Shown here: positions 49,311 through 57,343 of the stretch, one piece after another
Position numbering within the stretch: the first letter of the stretch is position 1
How the letters are laid out: the number at the start of each line of letters is the position of its first letter
Assembly (NCBI RefSeq): GCF_030518215.1
Contig: NZ_JAULRT010000052.1
Span: 248,001 to 312,000, forward strand
DNA: 64,000 bases
Source of the DNA: Gilvimarinus algae
Lineage (GTDB): Bacteria > Pseudomonadota > Gammaproteobacteria > Pseudomonadales > Cellvibrionaceae
Direction: 5' to 3'
Notes under the pieces: model-generated
Told to the model about the DNA's origin: nothing
Databases searched by the model: none
The model's input: the letters and a program-made list of their open reading frames with translations, nothing else
Translations under genes and position numbers: made by a program

Positions 49311-49988
49311 TTAGATGCTCTGGAGGTGATGTGGCTGTAACGGGCGGCTGTTGTTGGGGATGGCGCTGGATAGGGCCAGATCGGGCCAAAGCTGCTGCCA
49401 GCCAATACATACCGGGCCTGCGGGCCAGCCCCCTTTGCGCTTGGTGATACTCACCTCCAGCCCCTTTGCTCTGGCTTGCAGCCGGAGGCTGAGTGTCAGC
49501 GGTAGTGATAGGGTGGTAGGCTGGGCCTGCATGATCCACAGGCAAGACTGCCCCTTGGCGGCCGCCAGCTGCAGGCGTTTTACGTCACTGAGGCGGATGG
49601 CTTCCTGCCAGAGGATGACGGCATTACAGCACCCGCTTTGCAGGCACTCCCGGGCGGTCCACAGCTTCTGCGGCACGCTCTGGGTCTCTATGCTCAGCAA
49701 TTGCTCTGCGGCGACCCCCCTGGCTTGCCAAAAGTCCGGATAGGCACTGCCGGGGGGGGATATAAACACCGATAATTTGGCCGTTTCGCTCAGCAGGCAG
49801 GGCAATAACAGGCGCAGTTCACCAATGCCCGGTGTGCTTCGTATACGGCAGACCCCCACTCTGGGGAAACCGCCGCCGAGCAGTTGGTCCAGAGGGGTAA
49901 AGCCGCTGGGCTGCAGGGTGCCCGGCGGCGCAAGGTCTCGCCCGCGATGAATAAGGCGGCTTTTCAGCAGTTGATCAATAGTGTGCAT
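49311..49988 (-). CDS. imuA: Translesion synthesis protein ImuA
   Basis: 225 residues of the RecA/SulA-like ImuA family. It has the RecA-like opening GFTPLDQLLGGGFPRVG, but the Walker A region (STPGIGELRL) lacks the Lys-Thr/Ser pair. It heads the imuA-imuB-dnaE2 cassette and has a LexA box 13 bases before its ATG. It is thought to help position the mutasome. Confidence 0.92.
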   Translation of the reverse strand: MHTIDQLLKSRLIHRGRDLAPPGTLQPSGFTPLDQLLGGGFPRVGVCRIRSTPGIGELRLLLPCLLSETAKLSVFISPPGSAYPDFWQARGVAAEQLLSIETQSVPQKLWTARECLQSGCCNAVILWQEAIRLSDVKRLQLAAAKGQSCLWIMQAQPTTLSLPLTLSLRLQARAKGLEVSITKRKGGWPAGPVCIGWQQLWPDLALSSAIPNNSRPLQPHHLQSI

Positions 49989-50001
49989 GGCTCACAATAA
50001 A

Positions 50002-50021
50002 TACTGTATTTATGTACAGTA
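50002..50021 (-). promoter_or_regulatory. LexA (SOS) box upstream of imuA
   Basis: CTGTATTTATGTACAG (50004-50019) matches the CTG-N10-CAG consensus of gammaproteobacterial LexA with flanking TA on both sides. It lies 13 bases upstream of the imuA start, where LexA binding would block transcription. SOS control of this cassette is established in other bacteria. Confidence 0.92.
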
Positions 50022-50052
50022 TAGTGGTTTGTGAGCGACTGGCAAATAGCAC

Positions 50053-50075
50053 GGCGCCAGCCAGTGGCTGCCGCC
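50053..50075 (-). terminator. Hairpin after ectR
   Basis: GGCG-c-CAGCC (50053-50062) and GGCTG-c-CGCC (50066-50075) form a 9-pair stem with one mismatch and loop AGT. It is past the ectR stop and before the LexA box. The U-content after it is modest, so termination is likely but not strong. Confidence 0.35.
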
Positions 50076-50096
50076 GTCAGCGAGGGGTAGAAAGAG

Positions 50097-50678
50097 TCAG
50101 GGTTTGTCGATTTCGCCGCGGTCCAGGGCGCCGATATCCAGGAAGGGCGAAGCGTCGAGTTTGTGCGCATCCATCATTTCGGCCACCCGCTGCAGGGAGG
50201 CGATGATCATGCTCTGCTCCCAGTTGTCCAGGCCCTTAAAGCGCCGGACAAAATCGTCCTGCAGGGCCGTGGGGGCGTTTTCGAGGATTTTCGCGCCTTT
50301 GTGGGTGAGTTGAGGATAGACCTTGCGTTTGTCCTGCTGAGAGCGCACCCGGGTAATCAGCTCACGTTTTTCCAGTCGATCTAATACAGTGGTGACGGTC
50401 GCCTGAGACAGGCTCATGTCCCGGGCCAACTCGCTGATGGTCATATCGCCTTTGTTGTTGAGAATTTGCATCAGCAGCAGCTGTGGACCGGTCACGTTGG
50501 CGGTTTTTACCAGCTTCTTAGAGTGCAAATCGGTTGCCCGGATGACCCGGCGCAGGGCCACCAGTACTTCTTCTATCTTGTCCATGGCGGTTCTCTGATG
50601 GGAAAGCGCGAAATTATAAGCAGCTTTTGCTTCGAGTCCTAATCTTTGCTCGGCCTGGGGCTTGATCGCCTGTGCCAT
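50097..50678 (-). CDS. ectR: MarR-family regulator EctR
   Basis: 193 residues with a MarR winged HTH (ISELARDMSLSQATVTTVLDRL and the wing RVRSQQDKRKVY). It is divergent from ectA, the arrangement of EctR1 in halophilic methanotrophs, where it represses the ectoine operon. AAGGTGA before the ATG at 50678 supports this start; an upstream ATG at 50735 adds a poor N-terminus. It probably binds the operators at 50738-50775 and also controls itself. Confidence 0.9.
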   Translation of the reverse strand: MAQAIKPQAEQRLGLEAKAAYNFALSHQRTAMDKIEEVLVALRRVIRATDLHSKKLVKTANVTGPQLLLMQILNNKGDMTISELARDMSLSQATVTTVLDRLEKRELITRVRSQQDKRKVYPQLTHKGAKILENAPTALQDDFVRRFKGLDNWEQSMIIASLQRVAEMMDAHKLDASPFLDIGALDRGEIDKP

Positions 50679-50723
50679 GTTGTCACCTTTTGGGTTGAAA
50701 TAATCGTGCTGGCCTTGGGTTGC

Positions 50724-50775
50724 TGGACAGCTCAATATCCTTAGTGTACTATAGATTAAAGCTTAGATCACTAAG
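50724..50775 (+). promoter_or_regulatory. ect promoter with two EctR-type operators
   Basis: TGGACA (50724-50729), 17 bases, then TACTAT (50747-50752) form a sigma70-type promoter. TCCTTAGT-GT-ACTATAGA (50738-50755) overlaps the -10; its core TTAGTGTACTATA matches, as I recall it, the pseudopalindrome bound by EctR1 in Methylomicrobium. A second, similar site CTTAGATCACTAAG (50762-50775) covers the predicted start. CTTAGTG/CACTAAG are also perfect outer repeats. Confidence 0.7.
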
Positions 50776-50901
50776 TAATGATTTTGGCGTTTAATGCTGA
50801 GTTTTGCTTAAAAAGACAGGAATTCAGTGATTTTGCCTAATTTTTGTCATGAAAGGTGTTTAGGTTCTTCTATTAACTGCATAGAGAAAGAAATACTTGA
50901 T

Positions 50902-51399
50902 ATGCCAGATCCTGACTCGATCGACTTGCGACACCCCACCGCCGAAGACGGTTACACCGTCCATCAGCTGGTAGAGGCCAACCCGCCTCTCGATCCCAAC
51001 TCCATTTACTGCAACTTGCTGCAGTGCTCGCACTTTGCCGATACCGCTATCGCTGCGTTTAAGGGAGAGCAAATGGTGGGTTTTGTCTCGGGCTATATCC
51101 TGCCCAATGCGCCCCATACCCTTTTTGTTTGGCAAATTGTGGTGGATAAGGCGGGGCGGGGCGCGGGCCTGGCCAAGCGTTTGGTAAAGGCCCAGCTGGC
51201 CAGTGACGCCTGCAAGCAGGTGACACACCTTCACACCACGATTACGCCGGACAATGAGGCCTCCTGGGGGTTGTTCAAATCTCTGGCGAGAGATCTGGGG
51301 GCCGAGTTGAACAGTCATGTTCATTTCGACAAACAACGACACTTTGGCGGTGTTCACGACGACGAGCACTTGCTCGAAATCGGTCCGATACAGCGTTAA
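50902..51399 (+). CDS. ectA: L-2,4-diaminobutyrate acetyltransferase
   Basis: 165 residues of the GNAT fold. It acetylates diaminobutyrate with acetyl-CoA, the second step of ectoine synthesis. The acetyl-CoA region is DKAGRGAGLAKRLVKAQL, and the N-terminus reads LRHPTAEDGYTVHQLV, typical of EctA. The ATG at 50902 is chosen over 50827 by length and homology. First gene of the ect operon. Confidence 0.96.
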   Translation: MPDPDSIDLRHPTAEDGYTVHQLVEANPPLDPNSIYCNLLQCSHFADTAIAAFKGEQMVGFVSGYILPNAPHTLFVWQIVVDKAGRGAGLAKRLVKAQLASDACKQVTHLHTTITPDNEASWGLFKSLARDLGAELNSHVHFDKQRHFGGVHDDEHLLEIGPIQR

Positions 51400-51448
51400 T
51401 GCATCCATCTGAAATTGCTATAGTTCTATTTACAGGAAGAGGTCAAGC

Positions 51449-52723
51449 ATGAATATTTTCAACGAAATGGAATCGGAAGTTCAGTCCTACGCCCGTTCAT
51501 TCCCGGTCGTATTCAATAAAGCAAAGGATTGTTTTCTCTACGGCGAAGATGGCAAACGCTATATTGATTTTCTCTCTGGCGCCGGCTCTCTGAACTACGG
51601 TCACAACAATGATGCCCTGAAACAGGCGCTGTTGGAGTATATCGCTGAAGATGGCATTACCCATGGCCTGGACATGCACAGTGCGGCTAAAGCTCGCTTT
51701 CTCGAAGTGTTCCGCGACAAGATCTTGCAGCCGCGAGATATGGAGTATGTCTTGCAGTTTACGGGGCCTACCGGCACCAACGCCGTTGAAGCGGCACTGA
51801 AAATTGCGCGTAAAGTGACCGGGCGTACGAATATTATCTCGTTCACCAATGGCTTTCACGGCTGCTCACTGGGTGCGGTAGCCGCTACCGGTAATCAGCA
51901 CCACCGCGGTGGCGCCCAGGTGTCGTTGAACGATGTTGATCGTATGCCGTTTTGTGGCTACTACGGCCGCGATGTGGACACCATTAAGATGATGGACAAG
52001 CTGTTGTCTGACCCGTCCAGCGGTATTGATAAGCCGGCGGCAGCCATTGTCGAGGCGGTTCAGGGCGAGGGTGGCTTGAATGTGGCCAGCACCGATTGGC
52101 TGAAAGCTTTGCAGGCACTGTGTAAAAAGCACGACATTTTGTTGATCCTGGATGATATTCAAGCCGGCTGTGGCCGTACGGGAACCTTCTTCAGTTTTGA
52201 GCCAGCGGGTATTGAGCCGGACATTGTCACCTTGTCCAAATCCCTGAGTGCGTATGGTTTGCCCTTTGCGGTAGTGATGATCAAGCCCGAGTTGGACAAG
52301 TGGTTGCCAGGCGAGCACAACGGTACCTTCCGAGGCAATAATCATGCGTTTGTGACAGCCGCCGCGGCGATTGAGCACTACTGGAGCAATGACGAACTGG
52401 AAACTGATATCAAAGAAAAGGCCAAGATTGTCAGTGCTCGATTCAAAAAAATTGCCGAAACCCACGGCGAGACCACTTTGCGCCTGAAGGGGCGGGGTCT
52501 GATGCAGGGCATCGATTGCAAAACCGGCGAGCTGGCGGCCAAAGTTTGTGCCAAGGCCTTTGAAAACGGTGTGGTCATTGAAACAGCGGGTAACCACAGC
52601 CAAATTGTGAAGTGCTTCTGCCCCCTGACTATCAGCGTTGACGCTTTGAACGAAGGCCTGGATAAGCTGGAGCAAAGTTTTGCCGAAGTGTTTGAGGCAG
52701 AGAAGCTGAAAAAAGCCTCGTAA
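51449..52723 (+). CDS. ectB: Diaminobutyrate--2-oxoglutarate transaminase
   Basis: 424 residues, class III PLP aminotransferase. It makes L-2,4-diaminobutyrate from aspartate semialdehyde and glutamate. The PLP lysine is in [26 protein letters not shown] precedes the ATG. It lies 49 bases after ectA; a terminator hairpin follows it. Confidence 0.97.
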   Translation: MNIFNEMESEVQSYARSFPVVFNKAKDCFLYGEDGKRYIDFLSGAGSLNYGHNNDALKQALLEYIAEDGITHGLDMHSAAKARFLEVFRDKILQPRDMEYVLQFTGPTGTNAVEAALKIARKVTGRTNIISFTNGFHGCSLGAVAATGNQHHRGGAQVSLNDVDRMPFCGYYGRDVDTIKMMDKLLSDPSSGIDKPAAAIVEAVQGEGGLNVASTDWLKALQALCKKHDILLILDDIQAGCGRTGTFFSFEPAGIEPDIVTLSKSLSAYGLPFAVVMIKPELDKWLPGEHNGTFRGNNHAFVTAAAAIEHYWSNDELETDIKEKAKIVSARFKKIAETHGETTLRLKGRGLMQGIDCKTGELAAKVCAKAFENGVVIETAGNHSQIVKCFCPLTISVDALNEGLDKLEQSFAEVFEAEKLKKAS

Positions 52724-52745
52724 TCCTTGCGAAATTTATCGGTAG

Positions 52746-52771
52746 ATGGCGGCCGCACGGTCGCCATTTTT
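52746..52771 (+). terminator. Intrinsic terminator between ectB and ectC
   Basis: ATGGCG (52746-52751) and CGCCAT (52762-52767) form a stem extended by G-T and CG pairs inside, directly followed by TTTTT (52767-52771). It has full rho-independent form and lies 29 bases before ectC within the operon. It should let only part of the transcript reach ectC and ask. Confidence 0.75.
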
Positions 52772-52799
52772 AATGAACAGTGAAACGTGGAGTGAGTCA

Positions 52800-53198
52800 A
52801 TGATTGTTAGACGTTTGAAAGATGCTGAAAAATCCGGTCGTAAAATTGTCTCCGAGGGCTGGGACAGTACCCGCCTCCTACTGAAAAACGACAATATGGG
52901 TTTTTCCTTTCATATTACGACCATCTATCGCGATGCCGAATTACACCTTCATTACCAAAACCACCTGGAGTCGGTGTATTGCATCAGTGGCTACGGCTCT
53001 ATCGAAGATCTCGCCGACGGCAAGGTATACCCCATTGAGCCGGGCACTTTGTACGTATTGGATAAGCACGACAAGCATATTCTGCGCGCTGAAGAAGAAA
53101 TGAAAATGGCCTGTGTATTTAATCCGCCTCTGCATGGAAAAGAAGTGCACAACGCTGAGGGTGCCTACGAGCTTGATGCCGAGGAGGTGAAGGATTGA
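52800..53198 (+). CDS. ectC: L-ectoine synthase
   Basis: 132 residues, cupin-fold enzyme that closes N-gamma-acetyldiaminobutyrate to ectoine. [20 protein letters not shown] is the typical start, and the metal-binding cupin segments [16 protein letters not shown] and [18 protein letters not shown] are present. GGAG precedes the ATG. No ectoine hydroxylase (ectD) follows. Confidence 0.98.
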   Translation: MIVRRLKDAEKSGRKIVSEGWDSTRLLLKNDNMGFSFHITTIYRDAELHLHYQNHLESVYCISGYGSIEDLADGKVYPIEPGTLYVLDKHDKHILRAEEEMKMACVFNPPLHGKEVHNAEGAYELDAEEVKD

Positions 53199-53243
53199 GG
53201 GTTGGTCTGCAATAAACTTTCACTCAATCAATAAGGCGATACT

Positions 53244-54680
53244 ATGAACCATACGGTAGAGAAAATTGGCGGCACCTCCATGAGCGAATACGAGGCGGTG
53301 CGAGACAATGTGATTCTAAAGGGCAACAACAGCAACGATATCTATCAGCGGGTTTTTGTGGTGTCCGCTTACGGTGGCATGACGGATCTGCTGCTGGAGA
53401 ATAAAAAGAACGGCAAGCCGGGTGTGTATGGCCTGTTTGCCAATACCAGCAGTGGTGACGAGTGGCGTGAGGCCTTTGACGCCTTGCGCCAGCAGATGTT
53501 TGCGATGAATCAGTCACTGTTTGGCGAGACGGAGTTGGGTAAACAGGCGGACGAATTCATCTCTGAGCGTCTGAACGATGCCGAGCGAGTGTTGAGTGAT
53601 CTGGAGCGCCTGTGCCAGCATGGGCACTTTGAGCTACAGGCACACTTGTTTACAGTGCGGGAGATGCTCGCGAGTCTCGGCGAGGCCCACAGTGCCTGGA
53701 ACATGACGCACCTGCTGCAGCGCGATGGCATCAATGCCCGCTTTATGGACTTGTCCGGCTGGCAGGCCGATGGAGCCGAAAGCCTGGACAATATGATCAC
53801 CAAGTCCTTCGCCGGCGTGGACTACGCCAGTGAATTGCCAATTGCCACGGGCTATACTCACTGTGATAAGGGCCTGATGGCGAGTTTTGACCGGGGCTAT
53901 AGTGAGATGACATTCAGTCGAATCGCTGTGTTAACGGGTGCCAGAGAAGCCATTATTCACAAAGAGTATCATTTGAGCAGCGCCGATCCGCGCCTTGTGG
54001 GAGCCGATAAGGTTGTGCCCATTGGCCGGACAAACTACGATGTGGCCGACCAGCTGGCCAATCTCGGGATGGAAGCCATTCATCCGCGAGCGGCCAAAGG
54101 CTTGCGTCAGGCCGATATCCCGCTGCGGGTAATGAACACCTTTGAACCTGAGCACTCGGGCACGCTGATCACTGGCGATTATGTCAGTGATCAGCCGCGG
54201 GTTGAGATCATTGCCGGGCGGCGCCGAGTCTACTCTATTGAGTTGTTCGATCAGGATATGATGGGCAGTATCGATGAGTACGACACCGCCATTTTGAAAA
54301 CTGTGGCCCGTTTTAAGGCCCATGTGGTGAGCAAAGACATCAATGCCAATACCATCACCCACTATGTCGGAGCCAATTTGAAAACTGTGAACCGTATCCG
54401 TCGCACTCTGGAGGAGCTCTATCCGGATGCAGAGATCAACACCCGCAAGGTGGCCGTGGTGTCTGCTATCGGTAGCGACATGAAGGTTCCCGGCATGTTG
54501 GCGAAAACGGTATCGGCTCTGTCGGAGGTAAACATCAGCATCTTGGCTATGCACCAGTCGATCCGCCAGGTCGACATGCAGTTTATCCTCGATGAAGACG
54601 ACTATGATCTGGCTGTGCAGAGCCTGCACCGCTGTTTGATTGAGGTGCACGATCACGGAGAAGCAATATGCGCAGCCTAA
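53244..54680 (+). CDS. ask: Ectoine-specific aspartate kinase
   Basis: 478 residues of the Ask_Ect group. The kinase start VEKIGGTSMSEYEAVRDN is a variant of the usual KFGGTS, and there are two C-terminal ACT regions. It supplies aspartyl phosphate for the pathway and is less feedback-inhibited than housekeeping enzymes in known Ask_Ect cases. It follows ectC by 45 bases and overlaps the TPR gene by 13 bases. Confidence 0.95.
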   Translation: MNHTVEKIGGTSMSEYEAVRDNVILKGNNSNDIYQRVFVVSAYGGMTDLLLENKKNGKPGVYGLFANTSSGDEWREAFDALRQQMFAMNQSLFGETELGKQADEFISERLNDAERVLSDLERLCQHGHFELQAHLFTVREMLASLGEAHSAWNMTHLLQRDGINARFMDLSGWQADGAESLDNMITKSFAGVDYASELPIATGYTHCDKGLMASFDRGYSEMTFSRIAVLTGAREAIIHKEYHLSSADPRLVGADKVVPIGRTNYDVADQLANLGMEAIHPRAAKGLRQADIPLRVMNTFEPEHSGTLITGDYVSDQPRVEIIAGRRRVYSIELFDQDMMGSIDEYDTAILKTVARFKAHVVSKDINANTITHYVGANLKTVNRIRRTLEELYPDAEINTRKVAVVSAIGSDMKVPGMLAKTVSALSEVNISILAMHQSIRQVDMQFILDEDDYDLAVQSLHRCLIEVHDHGEAICAA

Positions 54681-55570
54681 AGGTGTTGGCGCTGGTTTTC
54701 CTGGCGCTGATGCCGCTGTCGGGTCTGGCTCAGTCCGGGTCCGACAGCAGCGAAACGACCGAGACAAGGGACGAGGCGGCTCAGGACAGAAATGCCCGGG
54801 AAACCGTGGAGAATCTTGAAAAGCCTCTCTACAATCCTTTTGTCGAGCGCTATGTGCTGGACGAGTTGAAACTGCTGCGCAGCGAAATGGCGCAGCAACG
54901 GGTTGAGCTGACCGAAAAAATTGTCGATCGGCAAATGGACTCCATCGATCGCGGAGTCAGCTACGCCACCAATACCATTACTTATTTCTTCTATCTGATC
55001 GCCGGGGTCAGCTCCATTCTGGTGCTGGTTGGCTGGACATCCGTACGCGATATTAAAGAGCGCATGAATAAGATTGCCGACGAAGAGGTTGGCAAGCTTG
55101 TCGAAACTTATGAAAAGCGGCTTGAGGCCATTGAACGGCAGCTGACGCAAAAGACCCGTCATATCGACGCAAACCGTGAAGAAATCGAGCGAACGCAGGA
55201 GCTTCATGCACTCTGGCTGCGGGCGGGCCAGGAAACGTTGTCCGCCAATAAAATCGCCATCTACGATCAAATTCTGGACATACGCCCCGATGATTGTGAA
55301 GCCTTGACCTACAAGGCTGATGAGGTTCTGGAACTGGGGGAAGTGCAGTGGGCCATTAACCTGTGCCAACAGGCCCTGACGATCGACCCCGACAATGCAC
55401 ACGCTTTTTTCCAGCTGGCCTGTGCCAAGACCATGCTGGGAAATTACGATCAGGCCATTCACTACCTGCGTGAGACGGTGAAGCGTTCTGATACCTACAG
55501 AGAGTCCATGACCGAAGACCCTGCGCTAGAGCCTCTTTACGGCATGGAAGAGTTCAAGGCCCTGTTATAA
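54668..55570 (+). CDS. Membrane-anchored TPR protein of the ectoine operon
   Basis: 300 residues: a signal peptide (1-21), an acidic then helical region, one transmembrane helix (about 103-124), a coiled coil (125-185) and two TPR-like units (about 190-270) with the C-terminal end-of-group form MTEDPALEPLYGMEEFKALL. The TPRs would be cytoplasmic. It overlaps ask and precedes a BCCT transporter, so it probably helps couple solute synthesis or transport at the membrane. No named family is recognised. Confidence 0.85.
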   Translation: MRSLKVLALVFLALMPLSGLAQSGSDSSETTETRDEAAQDRNARETVENLEKPLYNPFVERYVLDELKLLRSEMAQQRVELTEKIVDRQMDSIDRGVSYATNTITYFFYLIAGVSSILVLVGWTSVRDIKERMNKIADEEVGKLVETYEKRLEAIERQLTQKTRHIDANREEIERTQELHALWLRAGQETLSANKIAIYDQILDIRPDDCEALTYKADEVLELGEVQWAINLCQQALTIDPDNAHAFFQLACAKTMLGNYDQAIHYLRETVKRSDTYRESMTEDPALEPLYGMEEFKALL

Positions 55571-55580
55571 ATCGTCTGCT

Positions 55581-55606
55581 TCCAAGCCAGGAAAACCTGG
55601 CTTGGA
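55581..55606 (+). repeat. Perfect 11-bp hairpin between TPR and BCCT genes
   Basis: TCCAAGCCAGG (55581-55591) and CCTGGCTTGGA (55596-55606) pair perfectly around the tetraloop AAAA. No T-tract follows, so it is not a standard terminator. It could stabilise or process the mRNA between the two genes. Confidence 0.55.
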
Positions 55607-55655
55607 GGCTTCCCAAAGAATAATCACACATGCACAGCCCCGGCAGGAGGAGTCT

Positions 55656-57275
55656 ATGCTAGAAAAATTGGGTAACCGCCTGCAATTGAGTGCAATACCG
55701 CAGATATTCTTTGTATCTGTAGGGATTATTGTGCTTTTTATTGGTTTTGCTGTGCCATTTCATGAAGCCTTCGCTCGTTTTTTCGATGTGCTCGGTCAGT
55801 TTACGTTTACACGATTTGGGTGGTTTTATGTATTGAGCGTCAGCGGTCTGCTGCTGTTTCTTTTCTGGGTGGCGGCCAGCCGCTACGGTAGCATTCGTCT
55901 GGGGCCTGATGATCAAGGTCCGGAGTACGATACGCTCACGTGGTTTTGTATGTTATTCGCCGCTGGCATTGGCACCATATTAATGTTCTGGGGCGTGGCC
56001 GAGCCCATGTATCACTTTGCCAGTCCTCCCTACGGCAATGTAGAAAAAGAAACAGTGGGGGCAGCCAAGGTGGCCATGCAGATTTCCATGTTTCACTACG
56101 GCTTGCACACCTGGACAATTTTTACCGTACCGGCACTGGCCATAGGGTATTTTTCCTACCGCCAGGGTTTGCCCATGCGCATCAGCAGTGTGTTTTACTC
56201 CGTGCTGGGGGATCGTATCTACGGGCCGCTGGGCTGGACGATCGATATTATTGCCGTGTTGGGTACCTTGTTTGGCGTCGCCGTTTCAGTCGGCCTTGGC
56301 ACCTTACAGATCAACAGCGGTTTGCATTATCTTGTGGGCGTGCCCGACACCGAGCTGGCCAAGATGCTGATTGTGGCTGTGATTACCGGCGTGGCCACGG
56401 TTTCTGTGGCGCTCGGCCTGGATAAAGGTATTAAACGGCTCTCTGAGTTCAATATAGTGATTGCGGTAGCCATTTTGCTGTTTATCTGGTTTTCTGGTCC
56501 GACACTGTTTATCACCGAGGGAATGGTGCAGAACCTCGGCATGTATCTCGATCGCCTGCCATGGATGTCCTTTTGGACAGAAGCCTATAGCGACGCGGAT
56601 TGGCAGCGCAGCTGGACGGTGTTTTATTTCGCCTGGACGATTTCTTGGGCGCCCTACGTCGGTATCTTTATCGCCCGCATTTCCAAAGGGCGCACCATTC
56701 GCCAGTTTGTGGTCGGTGCTCTGGGCGCGCCATTGCTGTTTACCCTTGTTTGGTTCTCGGTATTCGGCTTGGCAGCCATTGATCTTGAGTTAAATCACGA
56801 TGTTCCGATTGCCAGCGAAGTGCAAGAGGACGTTTCCGTGGCGCTCTTCTCGTTTTTGGGGAATTTTCCGGCAGCCGAATTGGTTTCGGCACTGGCGTTG
56901 GTGGTCATTGTCGTTTTTATTACTACTTCGGCCGATTCGGCGGCTCTGGTGGTCGACTTGCTCTCACGTAAAGATCGGCAGCCTTCGAAAACGGCGCAGC
57001 GCGTCTTCTGGACGCTGCTGCTCGGTGCGACGGCGGCCACCTTGTTGTTGGGCGGCGGCTTGACAGCGCTGCAAAATGTGATCACGGCACTTGGCTTTCC
57101 CTTTTGTGTTCTCCTGGTGTTTATGGCGATATCGCTGACGCGAGCGCTGCATGCCGACTACCTCGGCTATACCATGAAGGAGCTGGCTGAAGGCAAGGCA
57201 CCCCCCATGCATCCCATGGGGTCACTGCCCAGCGAAGCAAAAGGCCGTAGCACCCATAACCCTGAAGACTCCTGA
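55656..57275 (+). CDS. BCCT-family compatible-solute transporter
   Basis: 539 residues with about 12 membrane helices. The BCCT signature WTISWAPYVGIFIARISKGR is in helix 8, and AAGIGTILMFWGVAEP in helix 3 matches the glycine-rich ion/substrate segment. It is a Na+- or H+-coupled importer for betaine, choline or ectoine; the substrate cannot be fixed by eye. GGAGGAG precedes the ATG at 55656. Last gene of the ectoine region. Confidence 0.93.
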   Translation: MLEKLGNRLQLSAIPQIFFVSVGIIVLFIGFAVPFHEAFARFFDVLGQFTFTRFGWFYVLSVSGLLLFLFWVAASRYGSIRLGPDDQGPEYDTLTWFCMLFAAGIGTILMFWGVAEPMYHFASPPYGNVEKETVGAAKVAMQISMFHYGLHTWTIFTVPALAIGYFSYRQGLPMRISSVFYSVLGDRIYGPLGWTIDIIAVLGTLFGVAVSVGLGTLQINSGLHYLVGVPDTELAKMLIVAVITGVATVSVALGLDKGIKRLSEFNIVIAVAILLFIWFSGPTLFITEGMVQNLGMYLDRLPWMSFWTEAYSDADWQRSWTVFYFAWTISWAPYVGIFIARISKGRTIRQFVVGALGAPLLFTLVWFSVFGLAAIDLELNHDVPIASEVQEDVSVALFSFLGNFPAAELVSALALVVIVVFITTSADSAALVVDLLSRKDRQPSKTAQRVFWTLLLGATAATLLLGGGLTALQNVITALGFPFCVLLVFMAISLTRALHADYLGYTMKELAEGKAPPMHPMGSLPSEAKGRSTHNPEDS

Positions 57276-57299
57276 AATCCGTTTTCGCTGAGCCGGATT
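57276..57299 (+). terminator. Weak hairpin after the BCCT gene
   Basis: AATCCG (57276-57281) and CGGATT (57294-57299) form a 6-bp stem with a 12-base loop in the short gap before uvrB. The T-rich GGCTTTTTGAG occurs about 15 bases later. A weak candidate for the operon end. Confidence 0.3.
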
Positions 57300-57343
57300 G
57301 GCGGGTTAGAATAGGGCTTTTTGAGTGTTAGGGTGCGTTGAGA

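Noticed and set aside
57276-57343. LexA box upstream of uvrB
   Set aside because: I searched the gap by eye for CTG-N10-CAG and found none of good quality.
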